Below are positions 18,683-28,383 of a DNA stretch of 64,000 bases, one piece after another. The stretch covers positions 3,421,501 through 3,485,500 of the forward strand of contig NZ_CP150917.1 in NCBI RefSeq assembly GCF_039908645.1. The letters are read 5' to 3'. The notes beneath the pieces were generated by a model. That model worked only from the letters and a program-made list of their open reading frames with translations, had not been told where the DNA came from and made no database searches. Both the position numbers and the translations under genes were made by a program. The stretch comes from Pseudomonas helvetica. GTDB taxonomy: Bacteria > Pseudomonadota > Gammaproteobacteria > Pseudomonadales > Pseudomonadaceae. Each line of letters begins with the position of its first letter. Position 1 is the stretch's first letter.

Positions 18683-19882
18683 ATGTCAAACCAGGCCCCT
18701 CTTCAGACCTCGCCTCCCCGCGCCCTGCGCTGGGCGGTGGCCGGTTCGGTGATCGTGATGATCGCCGCCGGCGGGTTGTTCTACTACGCCTCGCAAATGG
18801 CCGCGGCCAAGCGTCAGACAAATCATGACGAGATCACCGTCACGATTAATCCGCACAGTTGCGAGCCGAATGCGCTGACCGTTCCAGCGGGCCGCAGCAG
18901 TTTTCGCATCGTCAACCACTCGGATCGCGCGGTTGAATGGGAGATTCTCGACGGTGTGCTGGTGCTTGAGGAACGCGAAAACATCGCCCCCGGCCTGAGC
19001 CAGGTGATCACCGCCAACCTGCTGCCGGGTGATTATGCGATTACCTGCGGCTTGCTCAGCAATCCGCGCGGCACGCTGCACGTCACGCCCACCGTCGCAT
19101 CCGATGCTGCGGCGCAGGCACGGCCGTCGATGGTGGCATTTATCGGTCCGTTGTCGGAGTTTCGGGTTTACCTGAGCAGTCAGGGCACCGCACTGATCAA
19201 CGCTGTCACCGCGTTGCAACAGGCAATCGACGCCGGTGACCTGAGTCAGGCCCAGGCACTCTACGTGCCGGCCCGCGTGGCCTATCAACGCCTCGCCCCG
19301 GCGGCTCAACGCCTGGCGGAGCTGGACAAAGTTATCAATGCTCGCGCCGATTACTTTGAAAAGCGCGAACAGGATCCGCAGTTCGTCGGCTTCCACCGCC
19401 TCGAGTACGCGCTGTTCCAGCAACGAAACATCAACGGTATGGCGCCGGTCGCCCAGCGTCTGGTCGCCGACGTCACCGAACTCAAACAGCAATTGTTGGC
19501 TCAATCGCTGCCGCCAGAACAACTGGTGAGCATCGTCGCCCGCAATCTCCGCAACATGGCCGATGTACGCGCCAGCAGCGGTGAAGAAGAACGTTACAGC
19601 CACATCGACCTCAACGGATTCGCCGCCAACCTGGACGTGACCCGCAAAGTGGTCGATCTGTTGCGTCCGTTACTGACCAAGCCTGCCGCCGCGTTACTGA
19701 CTCGATTGGACACGGCGACTCACGCTCTCGATGCCGAGCTCAATGGCTTGCGAGTCAAAGACGGCTACAGCAGTTACGACAGTGTTGGCGCCGATCAGCG
19801 CACCCGAATCGCCGACAAGGCCAAGGTTCTGGCCGATGCACTCGATGGAATCGATCCCGCCCTTGGCCTCTCCGGCCTATAA
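18683..19882 (+). CDS. efeO: Iron uptake periplasmic protein EfeO (cupredoxin plus imelysin)
   Basis: 399 residues: a membrane anchor or uncleaved signal at 14-36, a cupredoxin-like Cup domain (about 45-140) with HSCEPNALTVPAG and the second Cys in DYAITCGLLSNPRG, and a C-terminal M75 imelysin domain (about 150-395) with the metal motif H-x-x-E in GFHRLEYALF. EfeO delivers iron to EfeU, and the Cup domain is thought to handle copper or iron oxidation. The ATG at 18683 follows AAGGG; the frame open from 18446 lies inside efeU. Confidence 0.93.
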   Translation: MSNQAPLQTSPPRALRWAVAGSVIVMIAAGGLFYYASQMAAAKRQTNHDEITVTINPHSCEPNALTVPAGRSSFRIVNHSDRAVEWEILDGVLVLEERENIAPGLSQVITANLLPGDYAITCGLLSNPRGTLHVTPTVASDAAAQARPSMVAFIGPLSEFRVYLSSQGTALINAVTALQQAIDAGDLSQAQALYVPARVAYQRLAPAAQRLAELDKVINARADYFEKREQDPQFVGFHRLEYALFQQRNINGMAPVAQRLVADVTELKQQLLAQSLPPEQLVSIVARNLRNMADVRASSGEEERYSHIDLNGFAANLDVTRKVVDLLRPLLTKPAAALLTRLDTATHALDAELNGLRVKDGYSSYDSVGADQRTRIADKAKVLADALDGIDPALGLSGL

Positions 19883-19899
19883 GCAGAAGACCTATTCAG

Positions 19900-21198
19900 A
19901 TGAACGATTTAGACCAGTTTAATGCCCAGCGTCGCCGCGTACTGTTGGGCATGGGCGCCGCCGGTGTCGCATTGGCGGGTAGCACGTTGAGCTGCCCGGC
20001 CATGGCCGCCAGCCCGGCGCAAGTCACTGAAGCACCGAACAGCGACAAAACCCAGGATCGCCATGACTTCCACGGTCAGCACCAGACCGGCATCGTCACC
20101 CCACGCCCGGCGTGCGGCATGCTGGTGTCGTTCGACGTATTGGCCACCGACCGCGAAGACCTTGAGCGGCTGTTTCGCACGTTGAACCAACGCATTGCGT
20201 TCCTGATGACCGGCGGCCCGGTGGCTCAGGTCGACCCGAAGTTCCCACCCGTGGACTCGGGAATTCTTGGCCCGGTGGTGACACCCGACAACCTGACTAT
20301 CACCGTCTCGGTGGGTGAATCGCTGTTCGACGAGCGTTTCGGCCTGGCCAGCGCCAAGCCCAAGCGATTGATCCGCATGGTCGGCTTCCCCAACGATGCA
20401 CTGCAACCCGAACTCTGCCACGGCGACCTGAGCCTGCAGTTCTGCGCCAACACCGCCGACACCAATATTCACGCCTTGCGCGACATCGTGAAGAACCTGC
20501 CGGACCTGCTGCTGGTGCGCTGGAAACAGGAAGGCAGCGTACCGCCGCAAGCACCGGCAAAGCCTGGAACACCTGCGCAAAGTGCGCGCAACTTCCTCGG
20601 TTTTCGTGACGGCTCGGCCAACCCGGATTCCAACGACAAGAAAACCATGGAGCAGATTGTCTGGGTGCAACCAGGCAGCGATGAGCCGGCCTGGGCAGCC
20701 AATGGCAGCTATCAGGCGGTGCGGATTATCCGCAACCTCGTCGAGCGTTGGGATCGCACGCCACTGCAAGAACAGGAAAGCATTCTCGGTCGGGTCAAAA
20801 GTACCGGCGCGCCCATCGGCGGTAGCCATGAAAGCCAGGTGCCCGACTATGCCAAAGACCCTCACGGCAAACTGACCAAAATGGACGCGCACATCCGCCT
20901 GGCCAACCCGCGCACTGCCGCGACCCAGGCCAATCTGATCCTGCGTCGGCCGTTCAATTATTCCAACGGCGTGAGCAAAAACGGTCAGCTGGAAATGGGC
21001 TTGCTGTTCATCTGCTACCAGGCCGACCTGCACAACGGTTTCATCACTGTGCAAACCCGACTCAACGGTGAACCTCTGGAGGAATACCTCAAGCCCATCG
21101 GCGGCGGCTATTTCTTCACCTTGCCGGGCGTAACCGGCGACAAAGACTTTATCGGTCGCTCATTGCTCGATGCTACTCAACCGAAAACCACGGCTTAA
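19900..21198 (+). CDS. efeB: Deferrochelatase/peroxidase EfeB (DyP-type, Tat-exported)
   Basis: 432 residues. The N-terminus has a twin-arginine signal (QRRRVLLGMGAAGVALAG) and a hydrophobic stretch ending in AMAAS, so export of the folded haem protein by Tat is expected. The DyP signature G-x-x-D-G is seen in NFLGFRDGSANP, and the haem-ligand His region in MDAHIRLANPR. EfeB oxidises or extracts iron (from haem in E. coli models) for EfeO/EfeU. It starts 17 bases after efeO. Confidence 0.95.
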   Translation: MNDLDQFNAQRRRVLLGMGAAGVALAGSTLSCPAMAASPAQVTEAPNSDKTQDRHDFHGQHQTGIVTPRPACGMLVSFDVLATDREDLERLFRTLNQRIAFLMTGGPVAQVDPKFPPVDSGILGPVVTPDNLTITVSVGESLFDERFGLASAKPKRLIRMVGFPNDALQPELCHGDLSLQFCANTADTNIHALRDIVKNLPDLLLVRWKQEGSVPPQAPAKPGTPAQSARNFLGFRDGSANPDSNDKKTMEQIVWVQPGSDEPAWAANGSYQAVRIIRNLVERWDRTPLQEQESILGRVKSTGAPIGGSHESQVPDYAKDPHGKLTKMDAHIRLANPRTAATQANLILRRPFNYSNGVSKNGQLEMGLLFICYQADLHNGFITVQTRLNGEPLEEYLKPIGGGYFFTLPGVTGDKDFIGRSLLDATQPKTTA

Positions 21199-21232
21199 CC
21201 CCCTAAACACAACAAACCCACGGAAAAGTCCC

Positions 21233-22057
21233 ATGAAGAAGTCGCCTCTCGCTTTGCTGATCGCCCTTGGCTTGCTCCACGCTCCACTGTCGGCTTTCGC
21301 CACCACAGCGCCGCTGGATCTGGTGGGGCCGATCTCGGATTACAAAATCTACGTCACCGAGCAGCTCGACGGGTTTGCCAGCCACACCCAGCAATTCACC
21401 GACGCGGTGAAGAAAGGTGACCTGGCCACTGCTCAAAAACTCTATGCGCCCACCCGTGTTTACTACGAGTCGATCGAGCCGATTGCCGAGCTGTTCAGTG
21501 ACCTCGATGCGTCCATCGACTCGCGCGTCAACGACCACGAAAAAGGTGTCAAGGCTGAAGACTTCACCGGTTTCCACCGCATCGAATACAGCCTGTTCTC
21601 CGAGAAAAGCACCGAGGGCCTTGGTGATCTGGCCGACGGTTTGAACAAAGACGTCAAGGACCTGCAAACCCGCGTTGCCGGCCTGACCTTCCCGCCGGAA
21701 AAAGTCGTGGGCGGCGCCGCTACATTGCTCGAAGAAGTCGCTGCCACCAAGATCTCCGGCGAAGAAGACCGCTACAGCCACACCGACCTGTATGACTTCC
21801 AGGGCAACATCGACGGCGCGAAGAAAATCGTCGACCTGTTCCGTCCGCAACTCGAGAAACAGGACAAGGCCTTCGTCGCCAAAGTCGACAAGAACTTCGC
21901 CAGCGTGAACACGATTCTGGCCAAGTACAAAACCGCTGGCGGCGGTTTCGAGACCTACGACAAGGTCAAGGAAAACGACCGCAAGGCGCTGGTCGGCCCG
22001 GTCAATACCCTGGCGGAAGACCTGTCGACCCTGCGTGGAAAACTAGGCCTGAACTAA
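21233..22057 (+). CDS. efeM: Imelysin-domain iron-binding protein EfeM
   Basis: 274 residues with a cleavable signal peptide (KKSPLALLIALGLLHAPLSAFA) and a single M75 imelysin domain with H-x-x-E in GFHRIEYSLF. It parallels the C-terminal half of EfeO (shared GEEDRYSHTDLYDFQGNIDG segment) but lacks the Cup domain. This matches EfeM of P. syringae, an accessory periplasmic iron-binding component. The ATG at 21233 is chosen because the signal peptide then sits at the N-terminus. It is last gene of the efeUOBM operon, followed by a REP pair. Confidence 0.9.
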   Translation: MKKSPLALLIALGLLHAPLSAFATTAPLDLVGPISDYKIYVTEQLDGFASHTQQFTDAVKKGDLATAQKLYAPTRVYYESIEPIAELFSDLDASIDSRVNDHEKGVKAEDFTGFHRIEYSLFSEKSTEGLGDLADGLNKDVKDLQTRVAGLTFPPEKVVGGAATLLEEVAATKISGEEDRYSHTDLYDFQGNIDGAKKIVDLFRPQLEKQDKAFVAKVDKNFASVNTILAKYKTAGGGFETYDKVKENDRKALVGPVNTLAEDLSTLRGKLGLN

Positions 22058-22072
22058 GGCCGCGCAATTTAT

Positions 22073-22215
22073 GTGGCGAGGGGGCTTGCCCCCGTTTGGC
22101 AGGTCCGCGCTCGGGCGCGGCAGTCGTATATCCGTTGAACGCGGTATTTCTGATCGACCGCGATCGCAGATTCAGGGCCGTTTCACGACCCAACGGGGGC
22201 AAGCCCCCTCGCCAC
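22073..22215. repeat. Paired REP elements after efeM
   Basis: GTGGCGAGGGGGCTTGCCCC and its inverted copy about 100 nt apart. It belongs to the gagggggcttgccccc variant and probably marks the 3' end of the efe transcript. Confidence 0.85.
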
Positions 22216-22336
22216 AGCCACCCTACAGTCTGAAAAGTCATGCAGTTGACCTCCATAAACCGTTAGCCAGCTTCCTTTTATTTCAGGCCCACGCCATGAT
22301 GCAGCTCTCTAACCGCCCGCCCGCGAACGAGCGCTC

Positions 22337-23533
22337 ATGTCCGTGCAACAAACGCCTCCCGCCCGCTCCACGGCGATCACCCTGCAGATCGTCTCCATCG
22401 TCTTTTATACCTTTGTTGCGTTCCTCTGTATTGGCCTGCCAATTGCTGTATTGCCGGGCTATGTCCATGAGCAACTGGGGTTCAGCGCTGTCATTGCCGG
22501 GCTGACCATCGGCTCGCAGTACCTGGCCACCCTGCTCAGCCGGCCCATGGCGGGCCGTATGTCTGACAACATCGGCACCAAATGGGCGATTGTCTACGGG
22601 TTACTGGGGATCATGCTCAGTGGCGTGCTGACGCTGCTGTCGACCTTGTTGCAGAGCCTGCCGTTGCTGAGCCTGATGATTCTGATCGGCGGCCGATTGT
22701 TGTTGGGGATCGCCCAAGGCTTGATCGGCGTCGGCACCATCAGTTGGTGCATGGGCCAGGTGGGAGCCGAACACACCGCCCGCTCGATTTCCTGGAACGG
22801 CATTGCCTCCTATGGCGCGATTGCGATTGGTGCGCCACTGGGTGTGGTGATGGTCAGTCAGTTGGGGTTCGTGAGCCTTGGGATTGCGCTCTCGGTACTG
22901 GCGCTGGCAGCGCTGCTGCTGATTCGTAACAAGCCCTCAGTGCCGGTCATTCGCGGTGAGCGGTTGCCGTTCTGGGCGGTGTTCGGGCGCGTCGCCCCCT
23001 TTGGCGCCAGCCTGAGTCTGGCTTCGATCGGCTACGGCACGCTCACCACCTTTATTACCCTGTTCTATATCAGTCGCGGCTGGACCGGTGCAGCCTGGTG
23101 CCTGACGGTCTTTGGCATCTGTTTCATCCTCTCGCGCCTGCTGTTTATCTCCAGCATCAACCGCTTTGGCGGGTTCAACTCGGCCATCGCCTGCATGAGC
23201 ATCGAAACCCTGGGGCTGGGCCTGCTCTGGTTGGCCCCGTCGACGGCCGTGGCGTTGATGGGGGCGGGGCTGACCGGGTTCGGTCTGTCGCTGGTCTACC
23301 CGGCATTGGGTGTCGAGGCCATCAAGCAAGTGCCAAGCAGCAGCCGTGGCGCCGGCTTGAGTGCCTATGCGGTGTTTTTCGATCTGGCACTGGCGATTGC
23401 CGGGCCGTTGATGGGTGCGGTGGCGCTGAATCTGGGGTACTCGTGGATTTTCTTCTGCGCGGCGCTGTTGTCGATCACCGGACTGGGGCTGACCCTGCTG
23501 CTGAAACGTCGCTCAGCACTCAGCCCGTCGTAA
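22337..23533 (+). CDS. MFS transporter (YhhS-type)
   Basis: 398 residues, twelve hydrophobic segments. The cytoplasmic loop after helix 2 reads SRPMAGRMSDNIGTKWA, a good MFS motif A (G-R-x-S-D-x-x-G). Overall it resembles the YhhS/arabinose-efflux-like subfamily of drug exporters. The start MSVQQTPPARST at 22337 is a plausible ATG. No regulator or pathway gene is adjacent, so the substrate is unknown. It converges with the hydrolase gene on the other strand. Confidence 0.85.
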   Translation: MSVQQTPPARSTAITLQIVSIVFYTFVAFLCIGLPIAVLPGYVHEQLGFSAVIAGLTIGSQYLATLLSRPMAGRMSDNIGTKWAIVYGLLGIMLSGVLTLLSTLLQSLPLLSLMILIGGRLLLGIAQGLIGVGTISWCMGQVGAEHTARSISWNGIASYGAIAIGAPLGVVMVSQLGFVSLGIALSVLALAALLLIRNKPSVPVIRGERLPFWAVFGRVAPFGASLSLASIGYGTLTTFITLFYISRGWTGAAWCLTVFGICFILSRLLFISSINRFGGFNSAIACMSIETLGLGLLWLAPSTAVALMGAGLTGFGLSLVYPALGVEAIKQVPSSSRGAGLSAYAVFFDLALAIAGPLMGAVALNLGYSWIFFCAALLSITGLGLTLLLKRRSALSPS

Positions 23534-23544
23534 GACCCTGGCGT

Positions 23545-24591
23545 CTACGGCAACGTCTGGTCAGCCGTCTGCATTCCCGCCCCGCTTGGCTTGCTCAGGG
23601 TTTGAGCAAAGAATCTCCCCGCTTCGGAGATCAGGTTACGGTGAATGCCCTCGCGGTCAACGCCCTCAGCATCGGTGCACAAGGCCGGCATCGCCGCGAG
23701 TTGCTCCTGGGTACACGGTGCCATGAACACGAAATGCCCGGCCCCCGCCAGCAGTTTGAAATCCGGAGCAACGGGTAGCTTACGAGCGAGCGCAGCAGCG
23801 TTTTTATCGAGGGCGACCAGTTTGTCGCCATCGCCGCTATAGAGCAGCACCGGCACATGCACACCGGCCAAGGTATGACGGCCGAACTTCAGGCTCAATG
23901 GCGCCATCAGTAACAGCGCGTGAACCCGTGGGTCAGCGACTGGTTGCAAGTCATCGCGGTCGACAATCAGTTCACCGTTGGTGCTGCAGGCGTCTCCGTC
24001 GTCGGGGCGTTCTTTACAGTACAGGCGTAAACGATTCAGGTCCGGCGTGGCGCCCGAAAGAATCAACGCCGTTTCGCCACCGGCCGAATAACCGATCACT
24101 CCGACCTCGTCGGGATTGACGAACGGCGACAGCATGGGATCGGCCAGGGTTGCGGTGATGGCTTCGGAAATCTGGATCGGCCGGCCATAAAGGTTGCTTA
24201 ACGTACCGAGGCGGCTGTGGTCCTTGGAGTTGTCACCGGGATGAATCACCGCCACCACCACAAAGCCTTTGCGTGCCAGCGATGTGGCAAGGTCATGCAA
24301 CGCCAGTGGGGTGCCGATGTTGCCGTGGGAGAGCATCAACATCGGAAAGCGGCCAATTGCGACCCTTGCGTCTTCGGTCGCCTGGATTTGATAACCCTCG
24401 AGCTTTCTTGAATGCTCGATGCCGGTCGACGGGTAAAAGGCGATGGCCCGCATGGGTTGTGAATCCAGCGGATCGAGAAACGTCAGCTCATGGTAGCCAA
24501 CGCTCCAATGAGGGTGCGGCGCAGGCGCGGCTTGCACTGAATTCAGGCTGCTGAGCAGGCAAATCAGTAACATTGCACAAAGACGCATCAT
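23545..24591 (-). CDS. Secreted alpha/beta hydrolase (dienelactone/PAF-acetylhydrolase-like)
   Basis: 348 residues with a signal peptide (MMRLCAMLLICLLSSLNSVQA). The mature protein has the alpha/beta hydrolase oxyanion-loop segment LMLSHGNIGTPLALHDLA, a nucleophile elbow GYSAGGETALIL and a late His in GAGHFVFMAPC. It is related to predicted dienelactone hydrolases and platelet-activating-factor-acetylhydrolase-like esterases; the substrate is unknown. ATG ATG at 24591/24588 follows AAGGTGGGG; the GTG at 24603 lies inside that Shine-Dalgarno and is rejected. Confidence 0.82.
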   Translation of the reverse strand: MMRLCAMLLICLLSSLNSVQAAPAPHPHWSVGYHELTFLDPLDSQPMRAIAFYPSTGIEHSRKLEGYQIQATEDARVAIGRFPMLMLSHGNIGTPLALHDLATSLARKGFVVVAVIHPGDNSKDHSRLGTLSNLYGRPIQISEAITATLADPMLSPFVNPDEVGVIGYSAGGETALILSGATPDLNRLRLYCKERPDDGDACSTNGELIVDRDDLQPVADPRVHALLLMAPLSLKFGRHTLAGVHVPVLLYSGDGDKLVALDKNAAALARKLPVAPDFKLLAGAGHFVFMAPCTQEQLAAMPALCTDAEGVDREGIHRNLISEAGRFFAQTLSKPSGAGMQTADQTLP

Positions 24592-24769
24592 GGGATGCCC
24601 CACCTTGTTACCCGATTGGAATACCCGTTTTCCGCCAATCCCTTGGATTAAAGCCTTGCGCCGACGATTGCGGCTTTCAAGGTCTATGCAGAACGGGGCC
24701 GATAACCCGAGACTGCATAACCTGGGCCAACAACTAAAACGACAGCGCTTTTGATACAGATACAGAAAG

Positions 24770-24814
24770 ACTCCGTACCCCGATCGTTTTACGACGATCA
24801 GAATACAGAGTCTA
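24770..24814 (-). terminator. Hairpin downstream of azoR
   Basis: Imperfect stem on the minus strand with outer AGACTC/GAGTCT and inner GATCGT/ACGATC arms, followed by TTTCT. It is a candidate terminator for azoR. The surrounding 262-nt gap (24592-24853) shows no gene. Confidence 0.5.
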
Positions 24815-24853
24815 GTGGGTATTGCCTGAGCTTTTTAACTCTTTACGCAAGCC

Positions 24854-25465
24854 TTACGCGGCAGCGAACAATTGCTCGCTGATGTGCGCCTGAGCATCGC
24901 TCATGGCTTTGTTGCGAACGTCGTCACCGTAAGCCAGGCCATGGGCGCGGACGAACTCGATGTCGGTGATGCCCATGAAGCCCAGCATGACTTTCAAATA
25001 CTCTTCGTGACCTACGCCAGTCGCTTGACCCACGTGCATCCCGCCAGAAGTCGACACCACCACGACTTTCTTGTTGCCGCACAGGCCTTCAGGGCCGGCT
25101 TCGGTGTAGCGGAAAGTCTGGCCGGCAACGGCAATGCGGTCGATCCAGGCCTTGAGCTGGGTCGGGATGGTGAAGTTGTACATCGGCGCTGCGATCACGA
25201 CGGCATCGGCAGCGAGGAATTCGGCCAGGGTCGAAGCGCTCAATTCAGCTTCGTGCTGTTGTGCGGCGTTGCGCAGCTCGGCGGTGGTACCGGCAGCGAC
25301 CAGCGTCGCGGCAGAGAAATGGCTGATGGCATCGCTGGCCAGGTCGCGGTAAGTCACCACGGCAGCAGGCTCGGCGGTTTTCCAGGCCTGGACGACACTG
25401 TGGCTCAGCTGACGGGAAGCAGAGTTGTCACCAAGGATGCTCGAATCGATGTGCAAGAGTTTCAT
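24854..25465 (-). CDS. azoR: FMN-dependent NADH:quinone/azo reductase AzoR
   Basis: 203 residues of the flavodoxin-like AzoR family. The FMN-binding segments [39 protein letters not shown] and STSGGMHVG are visible. AzoR reduces quinones and azo compounds using NADH and protects against thiol or quinone stress. The ATG at 25465 has GGAG at good spacing; the 35-codon upstream extension overlaps the divergent promoter region. A LysR gene is divergent, 128 bp away. Confidence 0.92.
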   Translation of the reverse strand: MKLLHIDSSILGDNSASRQLSHSVVQAWKTAEPAAVVTYRDLASDAISHFSAATLVAAGTTAELRNAAQQHEAELSASTLAEFLAADAVVIAAPMYNFTIPTQLKAWIDRIAVAGQTFRYTEAGPEGLCGNKKVVVVSTSGGMHVGQATGVGHEEYLKVMLGFMGITDIEFVRAHGLAYGDDVRNKAMSDAQAHISEQLFAAA

Positions 25466-25533
25466 GTGGGATCTCCAAGTGAGGATCGCCACCGGGCGAT
25501 CTGATGGAGACAATCCTACAGATGAAACCAATA

Positions 25534-25580
25534 GCTGATTAGTCAGCAACAATGCGATAGTTTGTCCCACTGATAGGACA
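25534..25580. promoter_or_regulatory. Dyads in the azoR-lysR divergent promoter
   Basis: Two inverted repeats lie here: GCTGA-TTAG-TCAGC (25534-25547) and TGTCC-N8-GGACA (25563-25580). Their spacing and position between divergent genes suit LysR recognition and activation sites. This is inferred from position. Confidence 0.4.
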
Positions 25581-25593
25581 GTCGAGTGAAACC

Positions 25594-26502
25594 ATGCAAG
25601 ACCTCAATGACCTTTACTACTTCGCCAAAGTCGTCGAAGCCGGCGGTTTCGCCGCCGCCGGGCGCGTGTTGGGCATTCCCAAGTCGCGGCTGTCGCGGCG
25701 TATCGCCGAACTTGAAGAGCGTCTGGGTGCCCGCCTCCTCCAGCGCACCACCCGCCAGCTCAAGCTGACCGCTGTCGGCGAGCGCTATTTGCGCCATTGC
25801 CAGGCAATGCTGCTGGAGGCCGAAATGGCTGACGAGGCCGTCGCCAGCATGTCCAGCGAACCCCGAGGGCGCTTGCGGGTTTCCTGCCCCGTTGGGCTGG
25901 CTCATGAGTTTTTGCCATCGGTCATCAGCACGTTTCTGGAACGCTTCCCCCAAGTGCAATTGGAGATGCAGTTGCTCAATCGCCGGGTCGACCTGGTGAC
26001 CGAAGGCATCGATGTCGCCTTGAGAGTGCGCGATCTGGGTGATGAAGACCCGCTGCTGGTCACCCGACGTTTGCGCCAGGCGCAAATGGTGATGATCGCC
26101 AGCCCGGCCTTTATACGCGAGCATCCCATCAACAGCCCGGAAGATCTGAAGCAGGTTCCGGTGCTCGGCGCCCTGGAAGCTGATCGCATGGTGCATGTGC
26201 GCATGCTCGACGCTCAGGGCACAACGTGCGACCTGACGCTGGAAGCACGACTGGGGATCGATGATTTCATCGTGCGCAAAGCCTGCACGCTGGCGGGACT
26301 TGGCTTCACCCTGCTGCCGATGATGTACTGCGAAGAAGAACTGGAAAACGGCTCGCTGGTGCAGTTGTTGCCCGAGTGGTCACTGCCTGGCGGTTGGCTG
26401 CTGGCGGTCTACCCTCATCGGCGCGGTTTGCTGCCGGCGGTGCGCGCCTGGATTGACCATTTGACCGAATCATTCAAAGCCTGCGGGGATCGACTGTTAT
26501 GA
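25594..26502 (+). CDS. LysR family transcriptional regulator
   Basis: 302 residues: N-terminal winged helix ([20 protein letters not shown], then [20 protein letters not shown]) and a C-terminal periplasmic-binding-like effector domain (about 90-290). It is related to the Pseudomonas regulators that sense electrophiles or quinones next to reductase genes. It is divergent from azoR and is its likely regulator; the effector is unknown. Its stop overlaps the next gene start (ATGA), so the two are coupled. Confidence 0.9.
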   Translation: MQDLNDLYYFAKVVEAGGFAAAGRVLGIPKSRLSRRIAELEERLGARLLQRTTRQLKLTAVGERYLRHCQAMLLEAEMADEAVASMSSEPRGRLRVSCPVGLAHEFLPSVISTFLERFPQVQLEMQLLNRRVDLVTEGIDVALRVRDLGDEDPLLVTRRLRQAQMVMIASPAFIREHPINSPEDLKQVPVLGALEADRMVHVRMLDAQGTTCDLTLEARLGIDDFIVRKACTLAGLGFTLLPMMYCEEELENGSLVQLLPEWSLPGGWLLAVYPHRRGLLPAVRAWIDHLTESFKACGDRLL

Positions 26503-26858
26503 AGGCCAAACCGATGACTGAAGAAGACGTGGCGCGTTTCTGCCTGGCACTGCCCGGCGCGCAAGAAGATTACAAATGGGGTGGCGTGCGGGTGTTTTCA
26601 GTGGCTGGAACCAAGATGTTCGCCCTGATAAACCTGCGGGGTGAATCATTGGCGTTCAAGGTCGACAAAGAGCTGTTTCTGGGGCATGTCGACCGCCCGG
26701 GTATCGGGCCGGCACCCTATTTGGCAAGGGCGCAGTGGATCATCATGCAAACGCCCTACCCACTTGGCGCCGATGAACTGCAAGGCTTGCTGCAACGTTC
26801 TCACCAACTGGTGGTGAGCAAGTTGCCCAAGCGCGTGCAGGTCGGTTTATTGCTTTAG
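26499..26858 (+). CDS. MmcQ/YjbR family protein
   Basis: 119 residues with the YjbR/CyaY-fold signature: a short helix then LPGAQEDYKWGGVRVFSVAGTKMFALI, the FKVDKELFLGHVDRPG stretch and a helical C-terminus. The family is called DNA-binding in databases, but biochemical evidence is thin. It is translationally coupled to the LysR gene and converges with the DUF1294 gene, overlapping it by four bases at the 3' end. Confidence 0.85.
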   Translation: MKAKPMTEEDVARFCLALPGAQEDYKWGGVRVFSVAGTKMFALINLRGESLAFKVDKELFLGHVDRPGIGPAPYLARAQWIIMQTPYPLGADELQGLLQRSHQLVVSKLPKRVQVGLLL

Positions 26859-27259
26859 AAGAGCCTGAAGAGGCCGGCACCAAGAAACAACTGGTCGATC
26901 CAGAACACCTCGTGCAACAGCACGATGATCCAGAACACCAGTTGATAAGACACTTTGCGGGTCTTGTGCCGAAACACTTGCTGGGCAAGCAAGGCGCCCG
27001 GCCAGCCACCGGCCAGTTCGATTGCGTGCAACACGTTTTCCGGTGTACGCCAGCTGTCGGCCCGGGCCTTGCGCTTGTCGTGCCAGTACAGGAGGAACGC
27101 CAGCAGGCTGACAATCCCATAGGCCGCGAGCGGAATCAGCGAAATCCCGCGCCACCACATAAGCATCGAGCCAATTGCCGGCAAAGCGCACAGCGCCAGG
27201 AACACCAGGCCTTTGAGGCGCGGGTTTTGAATCCCGCGCCCATTGCGTGGCTCAATCAT
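26855..27259 (-). CDS. DUF1294 domain membrane protein
   Basis: 134 residues with four hydrophobic segments. The DUF1294 hallmark lies in the middle: [19 protein letters not shown] followed by [20 protein letters not shown] and [14 protein letters not shown]. Function is unknown; in other bacteria the domain is often fused to a cold-shock domain, which is absent here. The ATG at 27259 overlaps the uppP stop codon (ATGA), so it is probably co-translated with uppP. Confidence 0.8.
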   Translation of the reverse strand: MIEPRNGRGIQNPRLKGLVFLALCALPAIGSMLMWWRGISLIPLAAYGIVSLLAFLLYWHDKRKARADSWRTPENVLHAIELAGGWPGALLAQQVFRHKTRKVSYQLVFWIIVLLHEVFWIDQLFLGAGLFRLF

Positions 27260-28086
27260 GATGTAGCCGCCGCCCAGTCGACCCAACCGAACTGCCAGGT
27301 TGCCAGGATCAACAAGCCGAACACGATCCGGTACCAGGCAAACGCAGCGTAGCTGTGGCTGGCGATGAACTTGAGCAAGCCCTTGACCGCGATCATCGCG
27401 AATATAAACGCAGTGACGAAGCCGATGGCGAACACCGGGAGGTCAGCCGCCTGAAACAGGTCGCGATACTTGTAGCCGGAGTACACCGCAGCGCCGACCA
27501 TGGTCGGCATGGCCAGGAAGAACGAAAACTCGGTGGCGGTTTTCCGCGACAGGCCAAACAACAAGCCGCCGATGATCGTCGAACCGGAGCGCGAAGTGCC
27601 GGGAATCATTGCCAGGCACTGGGCAAAACCGACCTTCAGGGCATCTTTCCAGGTGATCTCGTCGACAGTTTCGGCGTGCACGCTGTGCTCGCGACGCTCA
27701 GCCCACAACATGATGACCCCGCCCACTACCAGCGCCGTCGCCACGGTGATCGGGTTGAACAGGTATTTGTGGATCATATTGGCGAAGATCACCCCCAGCA
27801 CCACAGCCGGCATGAAAGCGATCAACAGGTTGACGGTAAACCGTTGAGCATTGCGCTGCGTTGGCAACCCGGTCACCACGTCGAGGATCTTGCGGCGAAA
27901 CTCCCAGACCACAGCCAGGATCGCACCGAGCTGGATAATGATGTTGAATGCCTTCTCGCGCTCGCCACCGAAGTTAAGCAAATCCGCGACGATAATCTGG
28001 TGCCCGGTACTGGAAATGGGCAAAAACTCTGTCAGTCCCTCTACAACGCCAAGAATCAAAGCCTGAACGGCGGTCCAAAAATCCAT
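27256..28086 (-). CDS. uppP: Undecaprenyl-diphosphatase UppP (BacA)
   Basis: 276 residues, about eight membrane helices. The family motifs are the glutamate-rich [14 protein letters not shown] near residue 17 and the [10 protein letters not shown] phosphatase segment near residue 170. UppP recycles the undecaprenyl carrier by dephosphorylating it, and its level affects bacitracin tolerance. The start [10 protein letters not shown] at 28086 is the normal family N-terminus; the upstream extension is rejected. The downstream DUF1294 gene is coupled. Confidence 0.95.
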   Translation of the reverse strand: MDFWTAVQALILGVVEGLTEFLPISSTGHQIIVADLLNFGGEREKAFNIIIQLGAILAVVWEFRRKILDVVTGLPTQRNAQRFTVNLLIAFMPAVVLGVIFANMIHKYLFNPITVATALVVGGVIMLWAERREHSVHAETVDEITWKDALKVGFAQCLAMIPGTSRSGSTIIGGLLFGLSRKTATEFSFFLAMPTMVGAAVYSGYKYRDLFQAADLPVFAIGFVTAFIFAMIAVKGLLKFIASHSYAAFAWYRIVFGLLILATWQFGWVDWAAATS

Positions 28087-28224
28087 CAATCCCCCAATGA
28101 AACCATGCCTCCAAGGCATGCCTCGTTAATCAAATTCAAGCGTCCACTGCGATCAGCGTCACCGAATGACAATTCGCACGATCCCCACGCGAAGCCGTAA
28201 AACCCCGTAAAAAATCAGCGCAAC

Positions 28225-28252
28225 TTCAGGTTTTTGCTGACGCGGCCGAAAT
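28225..28252 (+). promoter_or_regulatory. Possible FliA (sigma-28) promoter for the chemoreceptor gene
   Basis: TTCAG, 15 nt, then GCCGAAAT resembles the Pseudomonas FliA consensus (TCAAG-N15-GCCGATA). It lies 132 bp upstream of the MCP start. The -35 half is a partial match. A separate dyad AATTACG-N6-CGTAATT lies at 28270-28289. No gene is seen in 28087-28383. Confidence 0.35.
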
Positions 28253-28383
28253 CCTATCAGACATGCCTGAATTACGCTGCGCCGTAATTGGACTTGAGTA
28301 GGGTTGGCTCAACAGCAAAAGCGTGCCTGAATGCTGGCGGTCGTTTATGACAAGAACAAGAAAAAACCAGGAGTAACACGGTT

